Shown in pieces: positions 17,401-25,434 of a DNA stretch of 64,000 nt (within the stretch, counting starts at the first letter, position 1; each line of letters opens with the position of its first letter). The DNA is taken from the NCBI RefSeq assembly GCF_024171645.1, contig NZ_JALKAC010000007.1, positions 62,001 through 126,000 of the forward strand, in the 5' to 3' direction. This stretch comes from Flavobacterium sp. HSC-32F16. Its GTDB lineage: Bacteria > Bacteroidota > Bacteroidia > Flavobacteriales > Flavobacteriaceae. Below the pieces are notes generated by a model. The model was not told the DNA's origin. It did not search any database and saw only the letters and a program-made list of their open reading frames with translations. A program made the translations under genes and the position numbers.

Positions 17401-18240
17401 TTAGAAAGAAGTGGCGGTGCTGTACTCTTTCCAATTTTCTAGTTCGTTTGAAATGATTTTAACTTTGTCTACTGCGACCGCATGCGCATCCAATCCTAAA
17501 AATAGATGAAGAGGTGCAGTTATTTCTTGACTAGCATTTATAAGAACATCAGCTGCTTTTTCAGGATCATTCGGCTGTGTGCCTTCAATGTGGTTAACAT
17601 GATATTGCTCAGACTGTCGGGCGGCTTTGTATTCGTGAATAGGATTTTTTGCAAGTGCTAGAGAATCTTTTGAAAAGAATTCAGTTCTAAAGTATCCGGG
17701 ATATACCACTGTAGCTTTAATTCCAAATTCTTTTACTTCTTCAGCAAGGCCTTCAGTTAGACCTGCCACAGCAAATTTAGTTGCACTGTAAATTCCCCAT
17801 CCAGGATAACTTCCATAAAAGCCCACGATTGAAGCAATATTGAAGATATGTCCTGATTGCTGTTTACGTAAATAAGGTGTTACGTTTCTAACGACATTTA
17901 ATAAACCAAAAACATTTACGTCAAAACTGTATCTTGCTTCCTCATCGGTAAGTTCTTCTAATGTTCCAATCTGTCCAAAGCCAGCATTGTTTACCACTAC
18001 ATCGATTTGTCCAAAATGTGCTATACTTTTTTCAATGGCATTTTTCACACTATTGTCACTGATCAAATCTACTGCCAGTGGTAGAAAAGTATCAGATGCT
18101 TCACCAATCTGTAATTGCAAAGACGTGATGTTTCTGGATGTTGCGGCCACTCGGTAACCTTTGTGAAGTAATTTTTTTACAAGTGAAAGTCCAAGTCCTT
18201 TTGATGCGCCTGTAACCAGCCATACTTTATTTGTATTCAT
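17401..18240 (-). CDS. Short-chain dehydrogenase/reductase
   Basis: 279 residues of classical SDR type: cofactor motif TGASKGLG (about 10-17), NNAG (about 86-89), catalytic Ser in NIASIVG and YSATK (Tyr and Lys about 153-157). The extended C-terminal region (residues 190-279) resembles SDRs annotated as oxidoreductases acting on small carbonyl or alcohol substrates with NADP. It follows the AraC gene by 86 bases on the same strand and precedes the broken NTF2-like gene. The three probably form one AraC-controlled unit. The substrate is unknown. Confidence 0.92.
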   Translation of the reverse strand: MNTNKVWLVTGASKGLGLSLVKKLLHKGYRVAATSRNITSLQLQIGEASDTFLPLAVDLISDNSVKNAIEKSIAHFGQIDVVVNNAGFGQIGTLEELTDEEARYSFDVNVFGLLNVVRNVTPYLRKQQSGHIFNIASIVGFYGSYPGWGIYSATKFAVAGLTEGLAEEVKEFGIKATVVYPGYFRTEFFSKDSLALAKNPIHEYKAARQSEQYHVNHIEGTQPNDPEKAADVLINASQEITAPLHLFLGLDAHAVAVDKVKIISNELENWKEYSTATSF

Positions 18241-18326
18241 AATTTTAATTTGTTTTTATTATGAGTACAAAATTAGGATTGAGCATGCGGTTTAAATAAT
18301 TAAATACAATCCATAACTTACTAAAT

Positions 18327-19226
18327 TCAAATATTTCTAAATTTTACAGGACTAAGATTAATGTGTTTTTTAAAGAAGTTATTAAAATTAGTTACTTCTG
18401 CAAATCCAAGTGCATAAGCAATTTCAGAAACGTTCCAATTGGTCTGCTTCAAAAGAATTTTTGCTTCCTGCAGTATGCGTTCAATTATGATTTCAGAAGT
18501 TGTTTTCTGAGTGATTTCCTTAATAGCTTTGTTGAGATGATTGACGTGAACTGAAAGTTTTTCCGCAAAATCAGAAGGTGATCGGAGTATTAAACGCTGT
18601 CTGGCATCTTCAATCGGAAATTGTCTTTCCAGCAGTTCTAAAAAACGCACCGAAATACGTTTGGCTGCATTAGCGTCTTCTCGTGCCGCAGCAGTTACCG
18701 TCTGATTTTTAGTAGCATGATGAACTATTTCAAAAATATAATTTCTAAGGGCATCATACTTATGAATATATGTTGAACCAATTTCTTCGGTCATTTTAAG
18801 GAAAATGTTCCTGTAAATTTGTTCCTGTTCATCAGAGAGTTCAAAAACAGGCACCACATCAGGCATAAATACTTCATATTCTTGAAGCTTGCCATACTGA
18901 TGAAAAAATGAGACAGTAAAAACACATAGAAATCCAGATGGTTTTCCATTAACAGGCAGCCAATTGTATGGAATGTGCGGATTAGCAAAGAGAAGTGCCT
19001 TTTTTTTGATTTCTACAACTTTGTCTCCATAATAGACATTACAAGGACCGATTATGAGGCTGATATTGTAATAATCTTTTCGGCCATATGGCATTGGACG
19101 GGCATGTTTTCCTGCAAAGTCATCCAGCCTGAAAATATTAAAATGACCAATTTCTTTTCTTATATTTTCTGGTATCCAATTAAATTTTGTTTTATAAAAA
19201 TCTTCAATAGACTGTGTTTTTTCCAT
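18327..19226 (-). CDS. AraC-family transcriptional regulator
   Basis: 299 residues. The N-terminal part (about 20-160) is cupin-like, a ligand or dimerisation domain. The C-terminal double helix-turn-helix (about 195-299) ends with the typical NVSEIAYALGFAEVTNFNNF and SPVKFR signature. The upstream end faces a long intergenic space and the downstream neighbour is the SDR gene. Activation of the SDR/NTF2 unit is inferred from position. Confidence 0.92.
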   Translation of the reverse strand: MEKTQSIEDFYKTKFNWIPENIRKEIGHFNIFRLDDFAGKHARPMPYGRKDYYNISLIIGPCNVYYGDKVVEIKKKALLFANPHIPYNWLPVNGKPSGFLCVFTVSFFHQYGKLQEYEVFMPDVVPVFELSDEQEQIYRNIFLKMTEEIGSTYIHKYDALRNYIFEIVHHATKNQTVTAAAREDANAAKRISVRFLELLERQFPIEDARQRLILRSPSDFAEKLSVHVNHLNKAIKEITQKTTSEIIIERILQEAKILLKQTNWNVSEIAYALGFAEVTNFNNFFKKHINLSPVKFRNI

Positions 19227-19591
19227 TTTTCAAAGATACTAAAATCAAATAATTTAAAATGTCTTTAGATATTACTCAGAGCAAAAAAATCTAGTAAATG
19301 TTAAACCATTTTCTAGATTAGACTGCATTATTTACCATTTAAAAAAACATGAAAACACTTTAAAGGAATGTAAACTTTATACCTTTTTATTTTAGTATTC
19401 GAATACTGTTGAGTTGTCGAACGCTAATTTAAAATTTATCTAATTCTTCCTTGTAAATACTTTTTTGTATTTGAATTATGATTTTTTTTTTAAACAATAC
19501 ATAAAAATAATCAAACTCATTTATTAATTGAGATATATGAAAAAAAGGCGCCAATTGTCTTCAATTGGTGCCTTTTAGGTGTAGAAACAAT
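19227..19591. other. Intergenic stretch with two dispersed repeats
   Basis: No gene is seen. 19408-19458 is a copy of a unit of about 50 bases also found at 24058-24106 (shared GAACGCTAATTT and AAATTTATCTAATT). 19534-19580 is a hairpin repeat of the GGCGCCAATTG family. Before the first repeat the sequence is AT-rich without clear signals. Confidence 0.6.
19534..19580. repeat. GGCGCC hairpin repeat, copy 1 (terminator for the hydrolase gene)
   Basis: Arms AAAAGGCGCCAATTG (19543-19557) and CAATTGGTGCCTTTT (19562-19576) form a 15-base stem with a TCTT loop and one wobble pair. The leading ATATATGAAAAAAA is shared with the copies at 29221 and 43556. It lies just beyond the end of the - strand hydrolase gene, where on that strand it has a trailing T run and can terminate it. 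Confidence 0.75.
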
Positions 19592-20986
19592 CTAATTATT
19601 AATTTTTTTACTATCATTTGGAGCTTCAGATCTATTGAACATTCCGTAATCTCGAATTACATTTGCAATTCGTAGGTGATAGTCTTTAAAAATAAATCCT
19701 CTGCCTTTTGATTGTGCTTTTCTGTGAATTTCAAGATTTCTCCATTCTTGAATTGCTTGTTCATTTTTCCAGAACGATAAAGACAATATTTTTTCGGGAT
19801 TGTAAATACTTTGAAATCTTTCAATTGAGATAAAACCATTAATTTTTTCCAATTCAGGTTTTAACTTTAGTGCTATATCCAAGTATTCGAGTTTATGAGA
19901 TGCATTGGGAATTACCTCAAAAATTACTGCAATACTACGATTATTGATTTCTTGATAGTTAACTCCCTGTCTTAAAAAAGAAAGAGTTTCATAGTATAAA
20001 TCATTTCTGGATTTTTCTAAATGCAGAACATGAGTGCCTTTTTCAATAACAACATATTTTTTTGAAGGCGCATTTTCCAAAGCTGTAAACAAATTTTCGG
20101 CATCAGAATTATTTGGATATTGATCCCATTCTCCTCTTATAATTAATGTTTTTGATTTAATGTCTTTAGGATTAAAATAAGGTTTGTTGTGTACTAAATC
20201 TTCAACATCTTGTGAAGGCCCGGAAGGAAAGCGAATACTTTTGTTTTTGAATTTTGTTAGCAACGGATCCGTTTTTGCCCATATAGTTCCCCAGTTTTCA
20301 AAAATTTCAGGTGCTAACTGGCAGTTGTTACCATTTGGAGTCAAATTTTTCATTGCATTAATTCTTTCTTCCGGAGTCATTTCCTCATAAGAACCTTCAA
20401 TATTTTCAATTGAAGAATTTCCATTTCTGCTTGTTATTGTGGCAAAGAGCACCAATTTTTCTACTTTATCAGGAAATTTTGCAGCAAACAATGCAGCTAC
20501 TGTTCCTCCCCAGGAATGTCCAATTAAGTAGATTTTATTCTTACCTGTTTTTTTTAGAATCATTTCGACTGCTATTTCTACATCCAGACAAACGTCTGCG
20601 GCTCTACCTGCAACTTTAGCCTTTTTAGCGTTATTTTCCATTTCAGGGTAGCGGTCAGAATTTCCATAACCAAGAAAGTCCAATCCGTAAACATCGTAAC
20701 CATTAGAAGATAAGTGGCTCATCCATGAAACATCATTCATTTTAAAATCAAATGAAAGTGCCGTTGGAAATGATGAACCATGAAGAAAAAGAATTGGATA
20801 ATCATTAGAAATTACATTTGGCGCAGTATGATTAATCGCTATTTCTAAATTTGAAATGTGGCTTTGAGTTTTTAAAATTTCCATAGTATTGAAGTGTTTG
20901 AATTGAGACATGTCATCTTTGTTTTGCGAAAATAATTGACCAATAGTTAAAGAAGCTAAGAATAGAGTCAGCTTAATATTTTTCAT
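19592..20986 (-). CDS. Secreted alpha/beta hydrolase fused to an ABM (antibiotic biosynthesis monooxygenase-like) domain
   Basis: 464 residues. The signal sequence is LTLFLASLTIGQLFSQ. The alpha/beta-hydrolase domain covers about 40-335, with LHGSSFP, nucleophile GHSWGG, an acid in IRGEWDQYPNN and His in KGTHVLHLE. Residues about 345-445 form a ferredoxin-like ABM domain (IAVIFEVIPNASHKLEYLDI, LSLSFWKNEQAIQEWRNLEI, HRKAQ). ABM-type domains occur in small cofactor-free oxygenases or heme-degrading proteins and are usually separate. The export signal makes a periplasmic role likely. The ArsR-type gene diverges 78 bases away and probably regulates it. The substrate is unknown. Confidence 0.85.
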   Translation of the reverse strand: MKNIKLTLFLASLTIGQLFSQNKDDMSQFKHFNTMEILKTQSHISNLEIAINHTAPNVISNDYPILFLHGSSFPTALSFDFKMNDVSWMSHLSSNGYDVYGLDFLGYGNSDRYPEMENNAKKAKVAGRAADVCLDVEIAVEMILKKTGKNKIYLIGHSWGGTVAALFAAKFPDKVEKLVLFATITSRNGNSSIENIEGSYEEMTPEERINAMKNLTPNGNNCQLAPEIFENWGTIWAKTDPLLTKFKNKSIRFPSGPSQDVEDLVHNKPYFNPKDIKSKTLIIRGEWDQYPNNSDAENLFTALENAPSKKYVVIEKGTHVLHLEKSRNDLYYETLSFLRQGVNYQEINNRSIAVIFEVIPNASHKLEYLDIALKLKPELEKINGFISIERFQSIYNPEKILSLSFWKNEQAIQEWRNLEIHRKAQSKGRGFIFKDYHLRIANVIRDYGMFNRSEAPNDSKKINN

Positions 20987-21064
20987 TTTGAATAAGTTTT
21001 TGACAAATATAAAATCGTATTATCTTTAACACTTAATTCTATATTTAACAATGCTTGTACTATT

Positions 21065-21751
21065 ATGAATAATGAAATAAGTGAAATCAGCACTTTAATA
21101 GGTAATCCGATGAGGTCCGTAATTTTGTGGACTTTACTGGACAATAGAGCTTACACGGCAATCGAACTATCTAATGTCGTAGAAACTTCAGCTCAAAATA
21201 TTAGTATTCATTTGTCCAAGCTTGTAAATGCTGAACTTTTGAGTGTTGAAAGTCAGGGAAGACATAAATATTACAAAATAGCCAATCAAGAGGTGGCTGC
21301 AGTAATTGAAGGAATTGCCAATTTAATTCCTAAAGACAAGCACAGAAAGATTTTCAGCAGTGATTCTAATATTAAATACTGTAGAACCTGCTATGATCAT
21401 TTGGCTGGAAAGATTGGGGTAGAAATTACTGAAAAATTGGTATCAGAAAATTATATTAAACTAGAAAATAAAACATTTGCAATTACTCCAAAAGGAGAAA
21501 TCTTCTTCAAAGATTTTGGAATTAATCTTTTAGAATTGAAAAAGAAAAGAAGAGCCTTTGCAAAACCCTGCTTAGATTGGAGTGAAAGAAAACATCATCT
21601 TTCTGGCTCACTTGCGGCTGCTTTTTTAAATAAAATGTTCGAATTGGATTGGATTAGAAAAACAGCTAATTCCAGAGCAATAATGATAACCTCCAAAGGA
21701 GAAAAGGAATTGAAAGAAAAGCTAAGTTTAGATATACGAAAAGTTATTTAA
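21065..21751 (+). CDS. ArsR-type winged-helix transcriptional regulator
   Basis: 228 residues. The N-terminal winged helix (about 5-85) reads IGNPMRSVILWTLLDNRAYTAIELSNVV and SAQNISIHLSKLVNAELLSVE. The C-terminal half contains CRTCYDHLAGKIGVEITEKL and a second winged-helix-like region. Long ArsR-like proteins with this CRTCYDHLAG segment are common and their ligands are mostly unknown. The paired cysteines (positions about 103 and 106) could sense thiol or metal. It is divergent from the hydrolase-ABM gene, with a shared 78-base control region. Confidence 0.88.
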   Translation: MNNEISEISTLIGNPMRSVILWTLLDNRAYTAIELSNVVETSAQNISIHLSKLVNAELLSVESQGRHKYYKIANQEVAAVIEGIANLIPKDKHRKIFSSDSNIKYCRTCYDHLAGKIGVEITEKLVSENYIKLENKTFAITPKGEIFFKDFGINLLELKKKRRAFAKPCLDWSERKHHLSGSLAAAFLNKMFELDWIRKTANSRAIMITSKGEKELKEKLSLDIRKVI

Positions 21752-21900
21752 AAATAAGTAAAGATTATAGTATAATAATAGGTTTTAGAAAAACTCGTTA
21801 ACTTTTTGTGGCAGAAAAAGAATCCCTTTCCTATTGGAATTATTATTATTAAAGGTTCTCGAAACAAATTACACCCAACAGGTTCAATTAAACTTTTCAA

Positions 21901-22278
21901 TTAGTCTGTGATTAATTTGAATTTTACAGGTTGAAAAAATACAGTTGAATTTTTCTCAAAATAAATTCCATTTTCTTTTTGGTCAAATTTTACTTTGTAG
22001 TTATGAATTAGGGTAGTTTGTGCAATCATATTTACCTGGTAAGTATCTCCAATTTTATTTACTTTGGATATATCCTGAATAATACCATTAATCACAACCG
22101 ATTTAGGAACAGCAGTAGTGTCATTTAATTTAAAATTAACTATATATCCTCTTTCACTATTACTATTATAACTTTTATACGTTTGATTTTTAACTTCTAA
22201 AAGTTGTCTCGAACAGGAAAGAAAAAAAAGTCCGAAAGAAAACAATAAAAAGACGGCTTTAGGAATACTATTTTTCAT
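21901..22278 (-). CDS. Small lipoprotein of unknown function
   Basis: 125 residues. The N terminus is a lipoprotein signal (AVFLLFSFGLFFLSCS, lipobox LSC at about residue 22). The mature part is beta-rich (NDTTAVPKSVVINGIIQDIS, FEKNSTVFFQPVKFKLITD) without recognised motifs. It is divergent from the S41 protease gene with 55 bases between the start codons. Export to the periplasm or outer membrane is inferred from the lipobox. Confidence 0.75.
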   Translation of the reverse strand: MKNSIPKAVFLLFSFGLFFLSCSRQLLEVKNQTYKSYNSNSERGYIVNFKLNDTTAVPKSVVINGIIQDISKVNKIGDTYQVNMIAQTTLIHNYKVKFDQKENGIYFEKNSTVFFQPVKFKLITD

Positions 22279-22333
22279 AATTTTAGCGTTTTACACCCAC
22301 AAATTTAACTTAAATTAAACGATTGAAAAAATA

Positions 22334-23836
22334 ATGAAATTAAAATATATTGTTAAGACATTACTTGTAGGATTGGTTTTTACAGCTTGCAGCAAAGATT
22401 CTGATTCTGACACCAAGGAAGCCACAACTACCAAGCCGGACGAGATTAACAATTTTGTTTGGAAAGCTATGAATTCTTGGTACTACTGGCAGTCCGACGT
22501 TCCCAATTTGTCTGACAGTAAAATCACTTCTGCCGAAGTATATAACAATTTAATCAACGGAAAAACTCCCGATGCGCTTTTTTATTCACTCCTGTATCAA
22601 AGAGGAACTATTGATAGATTTTCCTGGATTGAAAACAGTAATGAGATAGTGCGTGTTTCAAAAATTGCAGAAGTCGAAAAAAAAGGTGGTTTTAATTACG
22701 CAATCTACCCTAAAGATGCATCCAATATAAATATGGTAGCCTTAATTAACTACATTGTACCTAATTCACCAGCAGCTTTGGCAGGATTGAAAAGAGGCGA
22801 CGTTATTACAAAAATAAATGGAAGCCAGCTTACTTCAAGTAATTATGACCAGTTAGAAAACACACAACTCACAATTACTTTGGCAGCAAGTGTGCAATTT
22901 ACAAGCAATAGTTTGGTAACCACAGATAAAACAGGAACTGTGACTGTAACCACAACAGAAATTGATGAAAACCCAGTTGCTTATTATGAAAAGAAAGTAT
23001 ATGGAACAAAGAATATTGGTTATCTGGTTTTTAATGGTTTCAAATCCGATTATAATGATGAGCTCAATTCGGCTTTCGCTAAAATGCAATCGGATGGAAT
23101 TAACGAATTGGTTCTAGATTTAAGATACAATGGAGGCGGTTCGTTAGAAACGGCAGTGGCCCTGGCTCAAATGATTAATGGCAGTTTTACCAATAAACCC
23201 TATATTTATTTAGACTTCAATAATAAACACAATAATGAAGACGGCTTTGAAAATCTTTCTGAAAAAGTAAACATTTTTAACTTGGTTGATAACGAACCAA
23301 CTTTTCAGAGAGAAGAAAGTATAAACAGCCTTGTTTTGACAAAAATATATGTGCTGGTAAGTTTTCAAACCGCTTCTGCCAGCGAGCTCACGATACAATG
23401 TCTGAAAAAATACATTAACGTAATCACAATAGGCGAAGAAACCGTTGGCAAATTTGTTGGATCAAACACACTATACGATTCTCCTGCTAGTGATTATACG
23501 TCCTATGCCAATCGAAGCACTAAACACAAATGGCAATTGCAGCCCATTACTTTTTCATATTACAATAAAGACAAAGACGCAAATCCATCGAAAATTACAC
23601 CTGATTACGAAATCAATCCTTATAGTACTTTCTTAAATCTGGTGGAATTTGGAAATGTAAAAGATCCTTACTTGAATAAAGCTCTTGAATTAATTACAGG
23701 TCAGACTATGCGAACTGCAGCAAAAACCGACAATTCTTCTTTTTCATTAAAAATTGGTAATCTTGCTGCATTCAACCCTACAAATACTGCCAAAGGTTTA
23801 TATATAGAGGATTTTAAAAGGTTGAAAAAACAATAA
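22334..23836 (+). CDS. S41-family (C-terminal-processing type) protease lipoprotein
   Basis: 500 residues. The lipoprotein signal has lipobox FTAC near residue 20. A short N-terminal helical domain (WKAMNSWYYWQSDVPNLSDS) is followed by a PDZ domain about 110-185 (VPNSPAALAGLKRGDVITKI) and the S41 catalytic domain about 215-400. The serine lies in FQTASASEL and the partner lysine in GEETVGKFVGS. Bacteroidota S41 lipoproteins of this kind are surface or periplasmic endopeptidases. The physiological substrate cannot be told. No operon partner is evident. Confidence 0.92.
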   Translation: MKLKYIVKTLLVGLVFTACSKDSDSDTKEATTTKPDEINNFVWKAMNSWYYWQSDVPNLSDSKITSAEVYNNLINGKTPDALFYSLLYQRGTIDRFSWIENSNEIVRVSKIAEVEKKGGFNYAIYPKDASNINMVALINYIVPNSPAALAGLKRGDVITKINGSQLTSSNYDQLENTQLTITLAASVQFTSNSLVTTDKTGTVTVTTTEIDENPVAYYEKKVYGTKNIGYLVFNGFKSDYNDELNSAFAKMQSDGINELVLDLRYNGGGSLETAVALAQMINGSFTNKPYIYLDFNNKHNNEDGFENLSEKVNIFNLVDNEPTFQREESINSLVLTKIYVLVSFQTASASELTIQCLKKYINVITIGEETVGKFVGSNTLYDSPASDYTSYANRSTKHKWQLQPITFSYYNKDKDANPSKITPDYEINPYSTFLNLVEFGNVKDPYLNKALELITGQTMRTAAKTDNSSFSLKIGNLAAFNPTNTAKGLYIEDFKRLKKQ

Positions 23837-24160
23837 ATAGCATCGAAACTAAATTTAGAAATTAAAACCATTAATCTTAACTAAGGTTATTTCAATTTAA
23901 ATAAAATTTGTGTTTAAAGTATAAATCAGCACTTTTAATTTCAATAAAAGTGCTTTACTTTTTTCTAGGAATAAAACATTTTTTTTACTTCAGTTGAGCA
24001 ACAAAGCTATAAGTGTTGAACCTTTATATCTGTTCTATTTATTGGTGTTATAATCCGGTTAAGTTATTGAACGCTAATTTTAAATTTATCTAATTTTCCA
24101 TGTAAAAATGATTCAAACTCTTCTGACTGACTGCGTGAAGCCGAGATTGCTTTTAGATCT
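23837..24160. other. Intergenic stretch with a terminator and a dispersed repeat
   Basis: Stem AGCACTTTTA (23928-23937) pairs with TAAAAGTGCT (23945-23954) and is followed by TTACTTTTTT, a terminator for the protease gene. 24058-24106 is the second copy of the GAACGCTAATTT unit seen at 19408. No gene is visible. Confidence 0.65.
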
Positions 24161-25054
24161 TTACGATAAATAAAATTTTTCTGGCTCATGGGGTTTAGGA
24201 ATTTCTTTTTCTCTTAATAAGTCCTTAATGTTTATTTCAATAGTGCGTGCAATTGCTGTTACCGGCGTATCTGTAGGACGATTTCTAAAGGGATCCTGAA
24301 GATGGGTGGCAGATTTTTCTAAAAGGAAAAATGTGGTTGAAATTGTCAAAAGCAGCGGAATCTCAAAATAGCTTTCTATATCCCGCAGTGAAATTGAAAG
24401 CGTAACGATAAATATGTAGATAAAAAAATGCAGAAAAATACGATAAGTTATGGGGAAAACCGTACTCTTGATACGTTCAGCCATTCCCATGTAGTTTGAA
24501 AAATTTACTAAAGTATTATTTAGCTGAACGTGTGAGAAAATTTCAATTGATTTCTTTGCTTTCAGTTCAGTTATTTGAAGTGCATTAAGCTGTAATAATG
24601 CTAAAGGTTTGTTGCTCTGTCTTTCAATTTCTTTTATTTCTTGAAAAGTTATAAAGTCCTTCAAATTTTCAATTGGATCTATTCCGCGCAGGGTCTGTCC
24701 CAAACAATAACACCATGCAATATGTCTAAATGCAATTTCTCTAATTTGATTCTGGTCCTCTTTGGCTACAAATGATTGCAGCTGCAGTACAAAGCTGCGG
24801 CTGTCATTTACTATGCTTCCCCATATTTTTCTGGCTTCCCACCAGCGGTCGTAGGATTGATTAAGTTTGAACGAGAGGATTACTGAAATGGCTGTTCCTA
24901 TAAAAGCAGGGATTGTAATTGGCATCATAGGAATGATGTTCTTAAACTGCGATGTTAGAAAATGTACTAAAAATCCAATTACTACGACAAAGAAAACTTC
25001 ATATTTGACTTTGCTAAAAAGATAAGAAACAGGAATTTTAGTATTGATGAGCAT
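24161..25054 (-). CDS. Bestrophin-like (UPF0187/YneE family) chloride-channel protein
   Basis: 297 residues. Membrane helices occur near 20-40, 48-62 and 205-245, with the family signature SFKLNQSYDRWWEARKIWG (about 60-80). Bacterial bestrophin homologues are pentameric inner-membrane ion channels. The C-terminal region has QDPFRNRPTDTPVTAIARTI, the conserved belt following the last helix. The gene is monocistronic on the - strand and its upstream region abuts the divergent TonB receptor. The ion selectivity is not predictable. Confidence 0.9.
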   Translation of the reverse strand: MLINTKIPVSYLFSKVKYEVFFVVVIGFLVHFLTSQFKNIIPMMPITIPAFIGTAISVILSFKLNQSYDRWWEARKIWGSIVNDSRSFVLQLQSFVAKEDQNQIREIAFRHIAWCYCLGQTLRGIDPIENLKDFITFQEIKEIERQSNKPLALLQLNALQITELKAKKSIEIFSHVQLNNTLVNFSNYMGMAERIKSTVFPITYRIFLHFFIYIFIVTLSISLRDIESYFEIPLLLTISTTFFLLEKSATHLQDPFRNRPTDTPVTAIARTIEINIKDLLREKEIPKPHEPEKFYLS

Positions 25055-25434
25055 ACAGATACAGGATTTAAAATTAAAATCAAAAGTAACAATCCAAAAT
25101 AATTCTTAAGTAATACTATTTGAAATAATTGTTATATAATTTTAAGAATATAATTATTTCCAGATTTTTTTTAGTAACTGAACATTCTAAATATGGCTTT
25201 CTATCAAACAGAAAAATCACTATGTTTTGTATATATATTAATAAGTTTTTAGAGCTGTGAAAAGATAATATTGGAATTATAATCTAAAATTAGAAAGTGT
25301 ATAATGAGATTATACACCATTTCTAAATGGATTTCATAATTAGCCTTTGAAAATAAATTACTTGATTTTTTTATCTATTATTTAGAATAAATAAAAATAA
25401 TTATATTTTTGCAAAAAATTAACAGCCAATAAGA
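25055..25434. other. Divergent intergenic region with promoter for the TonB receptor
   Basis: TATTTTTG at 25404-25411 fits the -7 box TAnnTTTG, 24 bases before the receptor start codon. An upstream TTG (25363) is at a plausible -33 distance. The rest is AT-rich and shows no gene. I looked for a Fur-like dyad and saw none convincing. Confidence 0.5.
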
